A stretch of DNA of 64,000 nt from Herpetosiphon sp042688385 (GTDB lineage: Bacteria > Chloroflexota > Chloroflexia > Chloroflexales > Herpetosiphonaceae), in assembly GCF_042688385.1 (NCBI RefSeq), contig NZ_JBHUPY010000001.1:248001-312000 (forward strand), given 5' to 3'. A program made the position numbers and the translations under genes. Positions 26,606-35,681 of the stretch are shown here, one piece after another. The notes under the pieces are model-generated. The model searched no databases. It was not told the DNA's origin and saw nothing but the letters and a program-made list of their open reading frames with translations. The stretch's first letter is position 1; each line of letters opens with the position of its first letter.

Positions 26606-27691
26606 CTAATAACTCCGTTGCTCGCCATTCCAATGCGCCAGATCGACCGCTGGGCGCAGTTCATCGGGCAAATACATCACATACAAATCTTGGTTAACTG
26701 GGTGTTGGATGACGGGATGCGGGATTGCGCTTGGCTCAAATTCAGCAAACGCCCGTAAATCTTCATACTCGTAGCTGCTCCAAATCATGCCTAAATAGCT
26801 GATTTGGGCGGTTTGCACATCAAGCCGATACACTCCATATGGTTGCTGGCCCGCAAAGGCGTTCGACCAATCCTCATTAACTACATTCCAGACCAAGCGC
26901 TCTAATTCTTGGTTGGCGAGGCCTTGATGAAACGGCGCATTGCTGCCATCGGCAAAGTGATAGTTACAAAAACCCTCATCAGCTTCATCATTGTTGTTGT
27001 AGATTGACCATTCGAGCGCGACGATCTGGTGAGCTTGCAATAGCTCGATCAAGCGCTGCGCGGGATTTGGGCTTGGTTCAAGCACGGGTGCATCGATGCT
27101 CAGTGGCGGGTCGAGCAACTGACAACTAAGCTCATACAGATCCCAATAATTCAGGGGCGAATTGTGCCATGGTTCGCTCTGCTCTTTACGAATTGCCATG
27201 GCTAAACGTTGAGCAACTTTCAAGGCATGTTGGGCATTGCTGGTTAATCGCGCTTCCGCCAATTGACTGATCATGTTAGCGCGGGGCATGGCTTGTAACA
27301 AGGCCTGTTGTTGAAAGCGTTTGATACATTCACGATAATCGCCTATCCAAAATAAGGCTTGAAAATAAATCCAGGCATAGTTTTTTTGCTCCCATTGACT
27401 TACATTAACTGGCATGGGTGGCAGTTTTTGAAAGCATGCGTGCATGGATTCCCAATCCCCAGCCATGCGATAGAAATTTAGGCTGACAATCTGCTGATTG
27501 ATCGTGATTGGTTGTTGTTGGGCTGCTTGGCGCAAATAGCTCGCTGCCTGCGGATCACGCAAATAGTACGTGGTTCGGGCTAGGCCAACAAGCTGATATG
27601 TTGCAAGCTGATGCGTGGCTTTCGCTGAGATTTGCTGAAAATGATTGCGTAAACTAAGCGTATCAATACGCAGGGTGGGATATTCAGGCAT
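26606..27691 (-). CDS. Unknown protein, first of two tandem 361-residue paralogues
   Basis: A 361-residue protein starting MPEYPTLRIDTLSLRNH. It is collinear with the following gene: helical TPR-like N-terminal region (LNFYRMAGDWESMHACFQKL), YWDLYELSCQLLDPPLSID, VALEWSIYNNNDEADEGF, NQELERLVWN, QPYGVYRLDV, DLYVMYLPDE and a C-terminus ending RSY in both. It is the first gene of the three-gene reverse unit. The gap to the next start is 17 bases. Function unknown; the set may be a signalling or immunity-type cassette, but nothing in the sequence proves this. Confidence 0.65.
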   Translation of the reverse strand: MPEYPTLRIDTLSLRNHFQQISAKATHQLATYQLVGLARTTYYLRDPQAASYLRQAAQQQPITINQQIVSLNFYRMAGDWESMHACFQKLPPMPVNVSQWEQKNYAWIYFQALFWIGDYRECIKRFQQQALLQAMPRANMISQLAEARLTSNAQHALKVAQRLAMAIRKEQSEPWHNSPLNYWDLYELSCQLLDPPLSIDAPVLEPSPNPAQRLIELLQAHQIVALEWSIYNNNDEADEGFCNYHFADGSNAPFHQGLANQELERLVWNVVNEDWSNAFAGQQPYGVYRLDVQTAQISYLGMIWSSYEYEDLRAFAEFEPSAIPHPVIQHPVNQDLYVMYLPDELRPAVDLAHWNGEQRSY

Positions 27692-27804
27692 AGGCCGTTG
27701 CTCTCGCTAAATCAATCGGCCTAGCTATACCACATACTTGTGTCAAATACTGTCACATTGTATGCTAGCTGCTTAATTGCTGAGAATTTAGGGAGGACTA
27801 TGCA

Positions 27805-28266
27805 ATGCAACGAATTTTAGTTATTTTCGGCTGTTGGCTTTTGTTGAGTGCTTGTGGCAGCAGCCAGCCAACGGCGGTGGTTGCTAATGCCACCCATCAA
27901 ACTGCCCAACAAGCACCAGAAAGCGTGGTGCATTTGTTGGGCGAGTTGAGCGTTAATCAGCGTTATGCTGAAATTGAGCCATTGTATACGCCCAAAGCAC
28001 GGACTGGCTTTACGATCAATAATCAACAATCTTTTGCTGCTGGCTATGGCGGGCCATTTCGAGTCCATGGGCCAATTTATTCAATGACTCATGAAGCACC
28101 TCGCTATATACAGGCCGATTATGCCGCGATCGAAGTTCACTATTTTTTTGATCTTAGTAACACTGTCTCGCAGACGAGCCAGTTGCTGCTGCAAAAAATC
28201 GATGGGCTTTGGTATATTTGCCAACACATTGATCGTGAGCAAGCGATTCCAGCGCGTTGTGAATAG
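27805..28266 (+). CDS. Putative lipoprotein
   Basis: A 153-residue protein with a short hydrophobic signal ending in a lipobox (LLLSAC, Cys17), so it should be lipid-anchored outside the cytoplasmic membrane. The mature part (EIEPLYTPKARTGF, YAAIEVHYFFDLSN, IDGLWYICQHI) resembles small NTF2-like or DUF4864-like domains by feel only. GGGAGG lies 8 bases before the ATG at 27805; a second ATG five bases earlier is out of frame. It stands alone, diverging from the 361-residue paralogues and followed by a palindromic element. Confidence 0.7.
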   Translation: MQRILVIFGCWLLLSACGSSQPTAVVANATHQTAQQAPESVVHLLGELSVNQRYAEIEPLYTPKARTGFTINNQQSFAAGYGGPFRVHGPIYSMTHEAPRYIQADYAAIEVHYFFDLSNTVSQTSQLLLQKIDGLWYICQHIDREQAIPARCE

Positions 28267-28267
28267 C

Positions 28268-28525
28268 TGTAATGGTTTATTGGGTTAACGATCCCCTCAC
28301 CCCAACCCCTCTCCCACGTGGCGGGCGAGGGGCTTTAACACCCTGGTTTTACCGCCATTCGTTATCTATACGGGTTGCTCCCCCTCGCCCGCCACGTGGG
28401 AGGCACTGCATAGATAGCGCCCTGCCCAGCAAACCCGATATGGAGCGCTCCCCCTCGCCCGCGTTCAGTGGGAGAGGGGGCTGGGGGGTGAGGGAACATG
28501 GTTGCCAATCTCATGTATCAGTACA
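28268..28525. repeat. GC-rich palindromic MITE-like element, copy 4
   Basis: The left end TGTAATGGTTTATTGGGTTAAC and right end GTATCAGTACA flank arms at 28293 (CCCCTCACCCC) and 28494 (GGGGTGAGGG). Between them lies an extra set of CCCCCTCGCCCG blocks, so it looks like one element inserted in or fused with part of another. It fills most of the 303-base gap after the lipoprotein gene. Confidence 0.75.
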
Positions 28526-28529
28526 AGTA

Positions 28530-28559
28530 GCAGCGCGGCTTAGTCGATTGCCGCGCTGC
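28530..28559. terminator. Hairpin just past the arylsulfotransferase-like gene
   Basis: A perfect 10-bp stem (GCAGCGCGGC at 28530-28539, GCCGCGCTGC at 28550-28559) with a 10-base loop lies 11 bases downstream of the reverse-strand stop. It is GC-rich and well placed, but no clear T-run follows. Confidence 0.6.
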
Positions 28560-28569
28560 GCTGTAAGCG

Positions 28570-30417
28570 TTATTGGATCTTGATGCTTGGCAAATACACG
28601 CGATTTGGCGTACAGCTATCGCTGGCTAAAAAGGCGATTGCCGATGTGCCTAAAACTGTGCCTTGGCTATTTCGCGCCCGCACTTGGACAAAGCAGTGAG
28701 CATTATTAACCACACTCGTGCTGGTTTCAAAACTGGTTTTGGGGGTGGTATTTTGCAAACTCAAGCTTGCACTGGTTGGCCCAGTATAAACCAGATAATC
28801 GGCAACTTCGGTCGCGCCATTCCAGCTGTAGTACAAGGTTGTGCTGTTGCCATGGCTTTCGGGCACGAGGGTTGGCGGCCACGTCGGTTGGCCCTGCCAT
28901 TCGTAGCGTTTGGCTCGATAGCTGACGATTGGCTCGACTGTGGTTAACTCGAAAACTGGCTGGCCAAGCGCATTAAACTCGGTATAGAGGGTGCTTGTGC
29001 TGCCCCAACCAACGCCTGTATTGCCGTTATCAAGCCGTTGAGCGCTGCCCATGGCTACGCCATATTGATCGGGATTGGTGCGAAAACTCTTGACTAAGCG
29101 AGCTGTTTTGTTAATTTCATCGAGCTTATATTCCATAGCCATTGAGAAGGCATTGGCGCTTGGTGGCAAGCTATTCCAATTGTTGTAGAGCATAATATTG
29201 CCATTGGCTAAGCGCCGAATATCGTGCTGATGAAAGAAGCGTGGACTATTATCGAGAAATTGAAATTGATTGCCCTCGCCACCGAAGCGCCAAATAACCG
29301 CTCCCGTTTGGCGATTGATTTTGGTAATTTCATCAGTGTGGCGGCTGGAGATCAACCAATGGCCATCAGTATCAACCTCAATCGCATTGCCATGAATATA
29401 ATCAACCGGCGCGCTGCCCGCCAAACTATGGCTACTATCGCCAACTGGAATATGCTCAGATGAGCGCCACTGAAAAACGACATTGCCCGCCGCATCCAAC
29501 TCCTGCAGCACTAATTCAGTCAGGATTGCATTTTGCTCGCCGCCATACGGGCTTAAATCATAGGGAATATTGGCGTAAATCATAAAAATGGCATGATTAT
29601 CGGGGGTCAATAACAATTCATGGTAATCAATTTGATAGCCATTGCCAGCTTGATAGCTTGCAACTTCTTGATAGTGTTGATTGAGCACGTGGTATTTGAG
29701 GGTTGAGCTATCGTAATAGGTGAGCCGATTTGGGCCAATTTTGCGAAAATCGAGCAAGAAATCGCCAGCTCCCGCTCCATGATGATAAATCGGCGCGCCA
29801 GTGTTATCCAGCATCAGCAAATAGCGATTGGGCGTAACATCACTGACCCAATCAAATGGGCTAACGAAAATATAGCCAGGCGTATTGCTGATGGCTAAAG
29901 TGACGGTTACTGGCGGAATATTGAAAGGCACGGTGCGCAGCATTTGCATGCCGCCTGTTGGCTGGGCTGAGCTAGTTGGTTTGCTAGCTTGTTCGGCGCG
30001 CAGTTGTTGGCTAGGTTTTGGTTGTGCGACCAAGCGCTCCACGATGCTAAACGACCATTGTTGTTGATCAAGGGCTTCGATTGTCGGGCTTGTGATGCTG
30101 ACCTGCACCGTTTCGCCAAACGCAAAAGCTGTGGTTGGTTGAAAAATGATGGTGCGTTGATCTTCGGCGAGCACGACTTTGCCTTGATGCAAGCCGCTCT
30201 GCGAGCCAAGCACCTGAAAATCAAGCGTTGCTGCTGCGGCTTTGGTTAAACGCGGCCCGAGCCGAATTGCAATCGTCGTGCTTGGGTTGACCGCCTTGGC
30301 AGATGGTGCAGGGTCGCGATACTCAATCCTGGGAGCCGCTTGGGCTGGTTGGCGCGGGGGGAAACTGAAACTCAGCATCACGATTAGGACGCAGGCGCAT
30401 CCAAAAAATTGTCGCAT
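28570..30417 (-). CDS. Exported arylsulfotransferase (ASST)-like protein
   Basis: The 615-residue product starts with a signal peptide (MRQFFGCACVLIVMLSFSF..AQA). An Ig-like domain (about 30-130) resembles Big_5 domains (KAVNPSTTIAIRLG, FAFGETVQVSI). A beta-propeller of ASST type follows (about 180-520), with DYHELLLTPDNHAIFM, DYIHGNAIEVDTDGHWLISSRHTDEITKINRQTGAVIWRFGGE split over the blades and FFHQHDIRRLANGNIMLYNN. The His residues in HGN and HQHD fit the ASST active site. The enzyme would move sulfate between phenolic compounds outside the cell. A short tail ends RVYLPSIKIQ, resembling C-termini I have seen on exported Chloroflexota proteins. ATG 30417 is chosen from the strong AAGGAGG 9 bases upstream. 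Confidence 0.82.
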   Translation of the reverse strand: MRQFFGCACVLIVMLSFSFPPRQPAQAAPRIEYRDPAPSAKAVNPSTTIAIRLGPRLTKAAAATLDFQVLGSQSGLHQGKVVLAEDQRTIIFQPTTAFAFGETVQVSITSPTIEALDQQQWSFSIVERLVAQPKPSQQLRAEQASKPTSSAQPTGGMQMLRTVPFNIPPVTVTLAISNTPGYIFVSPFDWVSDVTPNRYLLMLDNTGAPIYHHGAGAGDFLLDFRKIGPNRLTYYDSSTLKYHVLNQHYQEVASYQAGNGYQIDYHELLLTPDNHAIFMIYANIPYDLSPYGGEQNAILTELVLQELDAAGNVVFQWRSSEHIPVGDSSHSLAGSAPVDYIHGNAIEVDTDGHWLISSRHTDEITKINRQTGAVIWRFGGEGNQFQFLDNSPRFFHQHDIRRLANGNIMLYNNWNSLPPSANAFSMAMEYKLDEINKTARLVKSFRTNPDQYGVAMGSAQRLDNGNTGVGWGSTSTLYTEFNALGQPVFELTTVEPIVSYRAKRYEWQGQPTWPPTLVPESHGNSTTLYYSWNGATEVADYLVYTGPTSASLSLQNTTPKTSFETSTSVVNNAHCFVQVRARNSQGTVLGTSAIAFLASDSCTPNRVYLPSIKIQ

Positions 30418-30440
30418 TGCTTGCTTCCTCCTTAGGCTAA

Positions 30441-30460
30441 GCAACCCACAATTGGGTTGC
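30441..30460 (-). promoter_or_regulatory. Hairpin in the leader of the arylsulfotransferase-like gene
   Basis: GCAACCCA (30441-30448) pairs with TGGGTTGC (30453-30460) around a 4-base loop, a few bases upstream of the AAGGAGG ribosome-binding site. It would lie in the 5' leader if transcription starts further upstream. Confidence 0.4.
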
Positions 30461-30501
30461 CGTAAGGTTTAAGCGAGCATCAAAGGGGCGATGCTCATAA
30501 A

Positions 30502-30529
30502 AAACAGGGCAGGTTGGGCTGCCCTGTTT
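30502..30529 (-). terminator. Intrinsic terminator of the histidine kinase operon
   Basis: A perfect 10-bp stem (30502-30511 with 30520-30529, AAACAGGGCA/TGCCCTGTTT) and an 8-base loop lie 5 bases past the stop at 30534. On the minus strand the stem runs directly into a T-run (TTTTTT), so this is a classical intrinsic terminator. Confidence 0.85.
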
Positions 30530-30533
30530 GAAT

Positions 30534-33410
30534 TTATTTATGTTGGGGAAGGTAGACGTTAAAGATTGTGCCTTGGCCAATTGCGCTTTGCACCTCGATT
30601 GTGCCGCCATGCTCATCGACAATGCTTTTGGTAATTGCTAGCCCAAGGCCCGTGCCCTCAACTGGCGAATCAATATCGCGCTTGACACGATAGAAGCGCT
30701 CGAAAATATGCGGCAATGAGTCTTCGGGAATGCCCAAGCCACTATCTTGAATTTGCACATGCACTTTGGTATCGCCATTGCTCGCTTTGACCAACACCTT
30801 GCCACCTGCTGGGGTGTATTTGATCGCATTCGAGAGAATGTTGGTAAATACTTGGCGCATCCGCGATGGATCAGCTAATAATGGCAAGCTTGGCGGAATT
30901 TCTGGCTGGACGCTAATTTGGCCTTGCTTGGCCCTCAGCTTCAATTCATCGATTACTTCGCGCAGCACCACCGACAAATCGGTTTCTTGCGGCGAAATGC
31001 CGATGCCTGCCTCGATTTTGCCCAAATCCAGCAAATCGCTAATCAAGGCGGTCATTGCGCCAGTGTTGCGCACAACTGCTTGCAAGGCATCGCGCTGCAT
31101 CTCGTTGACTGTACCCATATGGCCATCTGCGACCAATTGGGCATAGCCTTGAATTGCGGTCAATGGCGATTTAAGGTCGTGCGAAACCATCGAAACAAAG
31201 CGGCTCTTGATTTGGTCTAGCTCTTTGAAATGGGTAATATCTTGCAGCACAATCACTTGGCCGCCTAACGAGCTGTTTTGCAAGGGCGCGGTGTTCACCG
31301 CATAATAGCGATTGTTGATTGCGATTTCTTTGCTCTCCTGATCTTCGCGGCGGGCCAAGATTGCCAACATAGGGAAGAAGGTGAGCAACGGTTGGTTGAC
31401 CAAGCGATTATGCGAAACCCCAGCAATCGCGCCAGCAGCAGGGTTGGCAACCACAATTTGGCCTTCATCAGTCAGTAAAATGCCGTCGCTGACCGATTCA
31501 ATCACTGCTGCCAAGAGCGTGCGCTCCTCGGAAGCTGTCACATACAGCCGCGCGCTTTCCATGGCAACTGCTGCTTGGCCCGCCAAGGCGGTCAATAGTT
31601 GGCGTTCGTAGGCATCGAAGGCATCGCGGCGCTCATCGGCGGCAATCAACAAGCCGTTAATGCCATCGCCAAGCATCAGCGGCACGCCAATCCAGCTTTC
31701 GCCCAATGGCTCTTCGTTATTGACCAAAAGCTCAATTTGGCTGCCAGCAGAGGTCAACAGCACAGGCTCCTGATCGTTCAGCGCAGCACTAATTGGCCCA
31801 AGCTTCAACAGCGGTTGCTCTTGGCCATTAATCAACGAAACCAAGGGCAAGGTTCCGCCTTTATCATCAACATGCAACAGCGCAACCATCGGCGCGGCCA
31901 GCATTTCTGCACAGCGATAGGCCACTTTGCGCGCCACTTCCAGCGGATCAAGCGAGCTAGCCAATTCGCGGCTGGTCGAATTCAAGCCCTCTAAATCAAA
32001 CACCCGTTGCTCAAGCTCGGCAAACAAATTGGCATTTTCAATTGCCACTGCTGCCTGAGCCGAAACCGAGCGCACCAACTCCAAATCGGCAGCGCTGAAA
32101 TGATCGATCCGTGGGTGGGTCAAGGTCATCACGCCCAGCACTTGATCTTCGCGCAGCAACGGCACCGCCAAAGCCGAACGCACGCGGCCACGAGTTGAGG
32201 GCAATTCAACCCAGCGTTTATCAACTCGCACATCGGCGATGCGCGCGGCTTCGCGCTGGCGAAACACCCAGCCCGAAAGCCCAGCTTGCAACAAGGCTGC
32301 CGCCACCGATTCAGTCACCGATTGATCCATGCCATAGCGGGCGACGATGCGCTGAGTGGTGCGGCCATCTTGCGATGAAATGATGATGCTGCCGCGCTCT
32401 GCATTAACTGCGGCCACTGTGTGTTGAATAATCCGCGAAAGCAATTGGTCGGGGTCGAGCGAGCTAGCCAATTCGCGGCTAATGCCATAGAGCAAGCGCA
32501 AACGGTCGCGCTCTTCGCGCACTGCATTAAACAGCCGCGTATTGACCAAGGCCATGCTCAAGGCATTGCCCAAGGAAATTAAAAATGGTGGCGACCAGGC
32601 TTGGGTTTTGCGACTCGAACCAACCAGCACCAGCGACATTAAGGCTTGCGGGCCTGCATCGAGCGGCAATGCGCCCCAAGCAACTTTGCCGCCGACGCTA
32701 CTACAAATGCCTTGTAGCAATTCGTAGGGCATCTCAGCCAGCCAAGGCGGGCGATCTTCCCACACAATCGTTGCTTTGCTCAACGGGCTGGGTGGAAACA
32801 ATTCGGCTAATTGTTGAATAAGTTGCTCATTCAAGCCAACGTGTCGCCATAAATGCCAGCGCATGCCATTTTCGGCAGCGGTGTAGAGCAAGGCCACTTG
32901 AGCGCCTGTCGATTCGGCAATTGCGCTGAGCGTGGCATCGGCCATCGCGACCGGCTCCAACGAACGGCCCATTTGGCGGGCAATCGCTGCAATCGCGGAA
33001 AGCTCAGCGGTGCGTTGACCATCGGCGCGGCGTTTGGCAACCGCTGCCGAAGCGCGGTTTAAGGCAGCCTGCACGGTTGGCAGCGAAAAGGGCTTCAAAA
33101 TATAATCGTAAGCCCCAAGGCGCAGCGCCCGAGTGGCACTTTCCAGCGAACCATAGCCAGTCATGACGATAATCGGCATGTCTGGGCGATTTTCGCGCAC
33201 CCATTGCAACACCGTATAGCCATCAACATCAGGCATTGTGACATCAGTCAGCACGACATCAACGTCGCTTGCTTGGAGCGTGGCAATTCCGGCAGCACCC
33301 CCAACCGCGGTGGTAACGCTGTAGCCTTGCCCTTCCAATAACAACCGCAACTGGCCACTTAAACGTGGTTCGTCATCGACCACCAAGATCTGTAATGGCA
33401 ACTCATTCAT
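30534..33410 (-). CDS. Receiver-GAF-PAS histidine kinase
   Basis: A 958-residue cytoplasmic sensor kinase. Order: receiver domain (about 5-120; Asp in LTDVTMPDVDGY, Lys in LKPF), several GAF domains (about 140-600, e.g. RGSIIISSQDGRTTQRIVARYG and SAQAAVAIENANLF), a PAS domain (about 620-720, VIESVSDGILLTDEGQIVVANPAA), a HisKA domain with the phospho-accepting His in MVSHDLKSPL, and a HATPase_c domain (FTNILSNAIKYTP, GTGLGLAITKSIVDEHGG). An N-terminal receiver suggests it is controlled by another kinase, most simply the one encoded just upstream. ATG 33410 leaves a 4-base gap; a TTG at 33422 would overlap the upstream stop instead. Confidence 0.9.
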   Translation of the reverse strand: MNELPLQILVVDDEPRLSGQLRLLLEGQGYSVTTAVGGAAGIATLQASDVDVVLTDVTMPDVDGYTVLQWVRENRPDMPIIVMTGYGSLESATRALRLGAYDYILKPFSLPTVQAALNRASAAVAKRRADGQRTAELSAIAAIARQMGRSLEPVAMADATLSAIAESTGAQVALLYTAAENGMRWHLWRHVGLNEQLIQQLAELFPPSPLSKATIVWEDRPPWLAEMPYELLQGICSSVGGKVAWGALPLDAGPQALMSLVLVGSSRKTQAWSPPFLISLGNALSMALVNTRLFNAVREERDRLRLLYGISRELASSLDPDQLLSRIIQHTVAAVNAERGSIIISSQDGRTTQRIVARYGMDQSVTESVAAALLQAGLSGWVFRQREAARIADVRVDKRWVELPSTRGRVRSALAVPLLREDQVLGVMTLTHPRIDHFSAADLELVRSVSAQAAVAIENANLFAELEQRVFDLEGLNSTSRELASSLDPLEVARKVAYRCAEMLAAPMVALLHVDDKGGTLPLVSLINGQEQPLLKLGPISAALNDQEPVLLTSAGSQIELLVNNEEPLGESWIGVPLMLGDGINGLLIAADERRDAFDAYERQLLTALAGQAAVAMESARLYVTASEERTLLAAVIESVSDGILLTDEGQIVVANPAAGAIAGVSHNRLVNQPLLTFFPMLAILARREDQESKEIAINNRYYAVNTAPLQNSSLGGQVIVLQDITHFKELDQIKSRFVSMVSHDLKSPLTAIQGYAQLVADGHMGTVNEMQRDALQAVVRNTGAMTALISDLLDLGKIEAGIGISPQETDLSVVLREVIDELKLRAKQGQISVQPEIPPSLPLLADPSRMRQVFTNILSNAIKYTPAGGKVLVKASNGDTKVHVQIQDSGLGIPEDSLPHIFERFYRVKRDIDSPVEGTGLGLAITKSIVDEHGGTIEVQSAIGQGTIFNVYLPQHK

Positions 33411-33414
33411 CGGA

Positions 33415-35049
33415 TTAACCAATCAACAATTCATCGGAATCAAGATCGGGCGATTGGCTGCGTTGGGCGGCAACTGGAATGCGCAAGGTAAAGTTCGAGC
33501 CTTTATCCACGGTGCTTTCGACCGAAATTGCGCCGCCAACTTGTTGCAAAATTCCATACACAACTGAAAGCCCAAGCCCAGTTCCCGTCACACCTTTAGT
33601 GCTAAAGAATGGCTCAAAAATACGTTCGCGATGTTCAGGCGGAATCCCAATGCCTGTATCTTCAACATTGATAAAAATTTGGCCTTTTTGATGCGCCGAG
33701 CGAATGGTCAATTTGCCGCCATCGGGCATCGCATCAATCGCATTGCGCACCAAATTGATCAGCACTTGCTTACAGGCATCGCTGCTAATATTTGGCGCTG
33801 GCAAATCGGTTGCCAATTCTTGATAGAGTTTAACATTGGCTTTATCAAGTTGCGGCTTGGTAATGTGCATCAATGAAATAATCAAATGATTGAGATCAGG
33901 CGGCACACCATCATTATTGGGCTGGTAAAAATTAACCAAGGTATAGAGCAAGCGCGCAATCCGCGCCACTTCTTCATCAAGCCCTTGCACCAAATCGCCA
34001 AGCGCGCTGCCAGGCGTGTGTTGCTGCGCCACCAACTCTAAGCCCGAGCGAATAATCGCCAATGGATTGTTGATTTCGTGGGCTAGTGAAGCCGCCATGC
34101 GGCCCATGCCCGACAATTTTTCGGCCTCGACCAAGCGGCCTTGGGTTTCGCGCAGCGTGCTGTAGGTGCGGGCATTGTGCAAGGCAATCGAGGCATAGTC
34201 GGCCAGCATTTGCATCAAACGCTCATCGCCTTCGTCGAAGTTGCGCCGATGGGTGGTCGCGGCAACCGTCAACACGCCCAAGGCTTCGGTGCCAACCAAC
34301 AACGGCACCATCAGCACAGCTTGGGCCAAATAATTGGCTTGCACGCGAATCCCATCGCGCTCGGAGTTAATTCGAATTGGCTTGTTGGTTTTGATGGTGC
34401 GGTTTGCCAACTCATAATCGGTATGTTTGCTCAGCTCGCGCAAGTGCAAGGGATTAATATTATGCGAAGCCCGCACAACCAACTGATTATCATCAATTAA
34501 TTGCACAAAACCTTCGTCTGCATTCGAAAGAAAAACCGAGGCTTCAACAATTCGTTCCAATAAATTGCTGGCATCGAGTTGAGCGGTCACAGCCTTACCC
34601 ACGCGATGCAATACGGTTAATTGGCGCACTTGGCCTTGTAATTGGCCCAGCAAAATTTCTTTTTCACGTTGCAAACGCCACTCACGTAGCGCCCGATCAA
34701 TTGCCTGAGCAACATCTTGCGGCTCGAAAGGCTTGATCAAATAATCGCGCACGCCCATTTTGAAGGCCGTCACGGCAATCCGTTCCGAGCCTTCAGCGGT
34801 CATGAGCAAAATTGGCACAGTGTTACCATCGGTGCGCAGCTTGCGCAGTAAATCCAACCCTGTGGTATCAGGCAGTTGATAATCGAGCAAAATGAGGTGC
34901 GGATGATGCTGGCTGATTGCGTTCAGCCCATTTCGCCCAGTTTCAGCCAACACGACCTGATAGCCCAGCGAACGCAATTGAGCCTGAAGTTTCACCCGAA
35001 TTGCTTCACTATCGTCGATTACTAGAATCGTTTCTTGACCACTTGCCAT
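33415..35049 (-). CDS. Receiver-GAF histidine kinase
   Basis: A 544-residue cytoplasmic protein: receiver domain (about 5-120; Asp in LLDYQLPDTTG, Lys in IKPF), a helical linker, a GAF domain (about 150-300), a HisKA-like domain with phospho-His in LAHEINNPLAIIRSGLELV, and HATPase_c (INLVRNAIDAMPDGG, GTGLGLSVVYGILQQVGG). The dimerisation type resembles NtrB/AtoS-like kinases. It is the first gene of a two-gene operon with the 958-residue kinase; both lack membrane segments and both start with a receiver, so they probably form a phosphorelay. No output regulator with a DNA-binding domain is adjacent. Confidence 0.9.
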   Translation of the reverse strand: MASGQETILVIDDSEAIRVKLQAQLRSLGYQVVLAETGRNGLNAISQHHPHLILLDYQLPDTTGLDLLRKLRTDGNTVPILLMTAEGSERIAVTAFKMGVRDYLIKPFEPQDVAQAIDRALREWRLQREKEILLGQLQGQVRQLTVLHRVGKAVTAQLDASNLLERIVEASVFLSNADEGFVQLIDDNQLVVRASHNINPLHLRELSKHTDYELANRTIKTNKPIRINSERDGIRVQANYLAQAVLMVPLLVGTEALGVLTVAATTHRRNFDEGDERLMQMLADYASIALHNARTYSTLRETQGRLVEAEKLSGMGRMAASLAHEINNPLAIIRSGLELVAQQHTPGSALGDLVQGLDEEVARIARLLYTLVNFYQPNNDGVPPDLNHLIISLMHITKPQLDKANVKLYQELATDLPAPNISSDACKQVLINLVRNAIDAMPDGGKLTIRSAHQKGQIFINVEDTGIGIPPEHRERIFEPFFSTKGVTGTGLGLSVVYGILQQVGGAISVESTVDKGSNFTLRIPVAAQRSQSPDLDSDELLIG

Positions 35050-35681
35050 AGGCTCGCCGTTCTACAATGCTCAACAAGGAGATTCTCGCCAAAATCATAC
35101 GACAGAGAAGCGTAGAACGCAAGGACGGATTGGCCGAAGGATGAAGGATGAGGGATGAGGGATGAAGCCAAAGGCGAAAATCAGAAGGCAAAAGGCTACA
35201 GGCTCTTGGCTATCGGCCATGGGTTGGTATAGCAAAAGTCAGAAGTCAAAGAGCAGAAAGAATATAGAACAGAGAGCATAGAACATATGGAGTTAAATTT
35301 AACACAGAGGCGCAGAGTCAAAATGGCTTTGGGCTTTGGGCTATCGGCCATGAGTTGGCAACGCGGGTAGGCCCTCACCCCAGCCCCTCTCCCACTGAAC
35401 GCGGGCGAGGGGAGTCCCCGTTTTACTGACCAATTGCGCAAGAACCATGGCATGAAAGCCCCTCGCCCGCGCCACGGGAGAGGGGTTGGGGTGAGGGGAT
35501 CAGGCGGTGGTTAACGCAATGAACCAGTACAACTTTGGGCTATCGGAGATTGGTTTGCAATTCCAACCCATGTTCCGATATCCAAGAGCCTTCAGATTCT
35601 AGCCCTTACTTCGTGTTCTTCGTGCCCTTCGCGGTTTCGAAACTTCCTGACCCCTAGCCTCTGACCCCTGACCCCTCGCAC
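35050..35681. other. 632-base intergenic region filled with repeats
   Basis: No gene is supported. It contains GATGAAGGATGAGGGATGA phrases (about 35138-35165), CAGAAGGCAAAAGGC and CATAGAACATA phrases (about 35180-35290), a palindromic element (about 35350-35531), and CTTCGTGTTCTTCGTGCCC and CTGACCCCTGACCCC phrases (about 35608-35678). Confidence 0.6.
35350..35531. repeat. GC-rich palindromic MITE-like element, copy 5
   Basis: Inner arms run from CCCTCACCCCAGCCCC (35372) to GGGGTTGGGGTGAGGGG (35498). The right end reads GTTAACGCAATGAACCAGTACA (to 35531), complementary to the TGTACTGGT left ends of copies 2 and 3. The left outer end here is degraded (ATGAGTTGGCAACGCGG). Confidence 0.75.
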
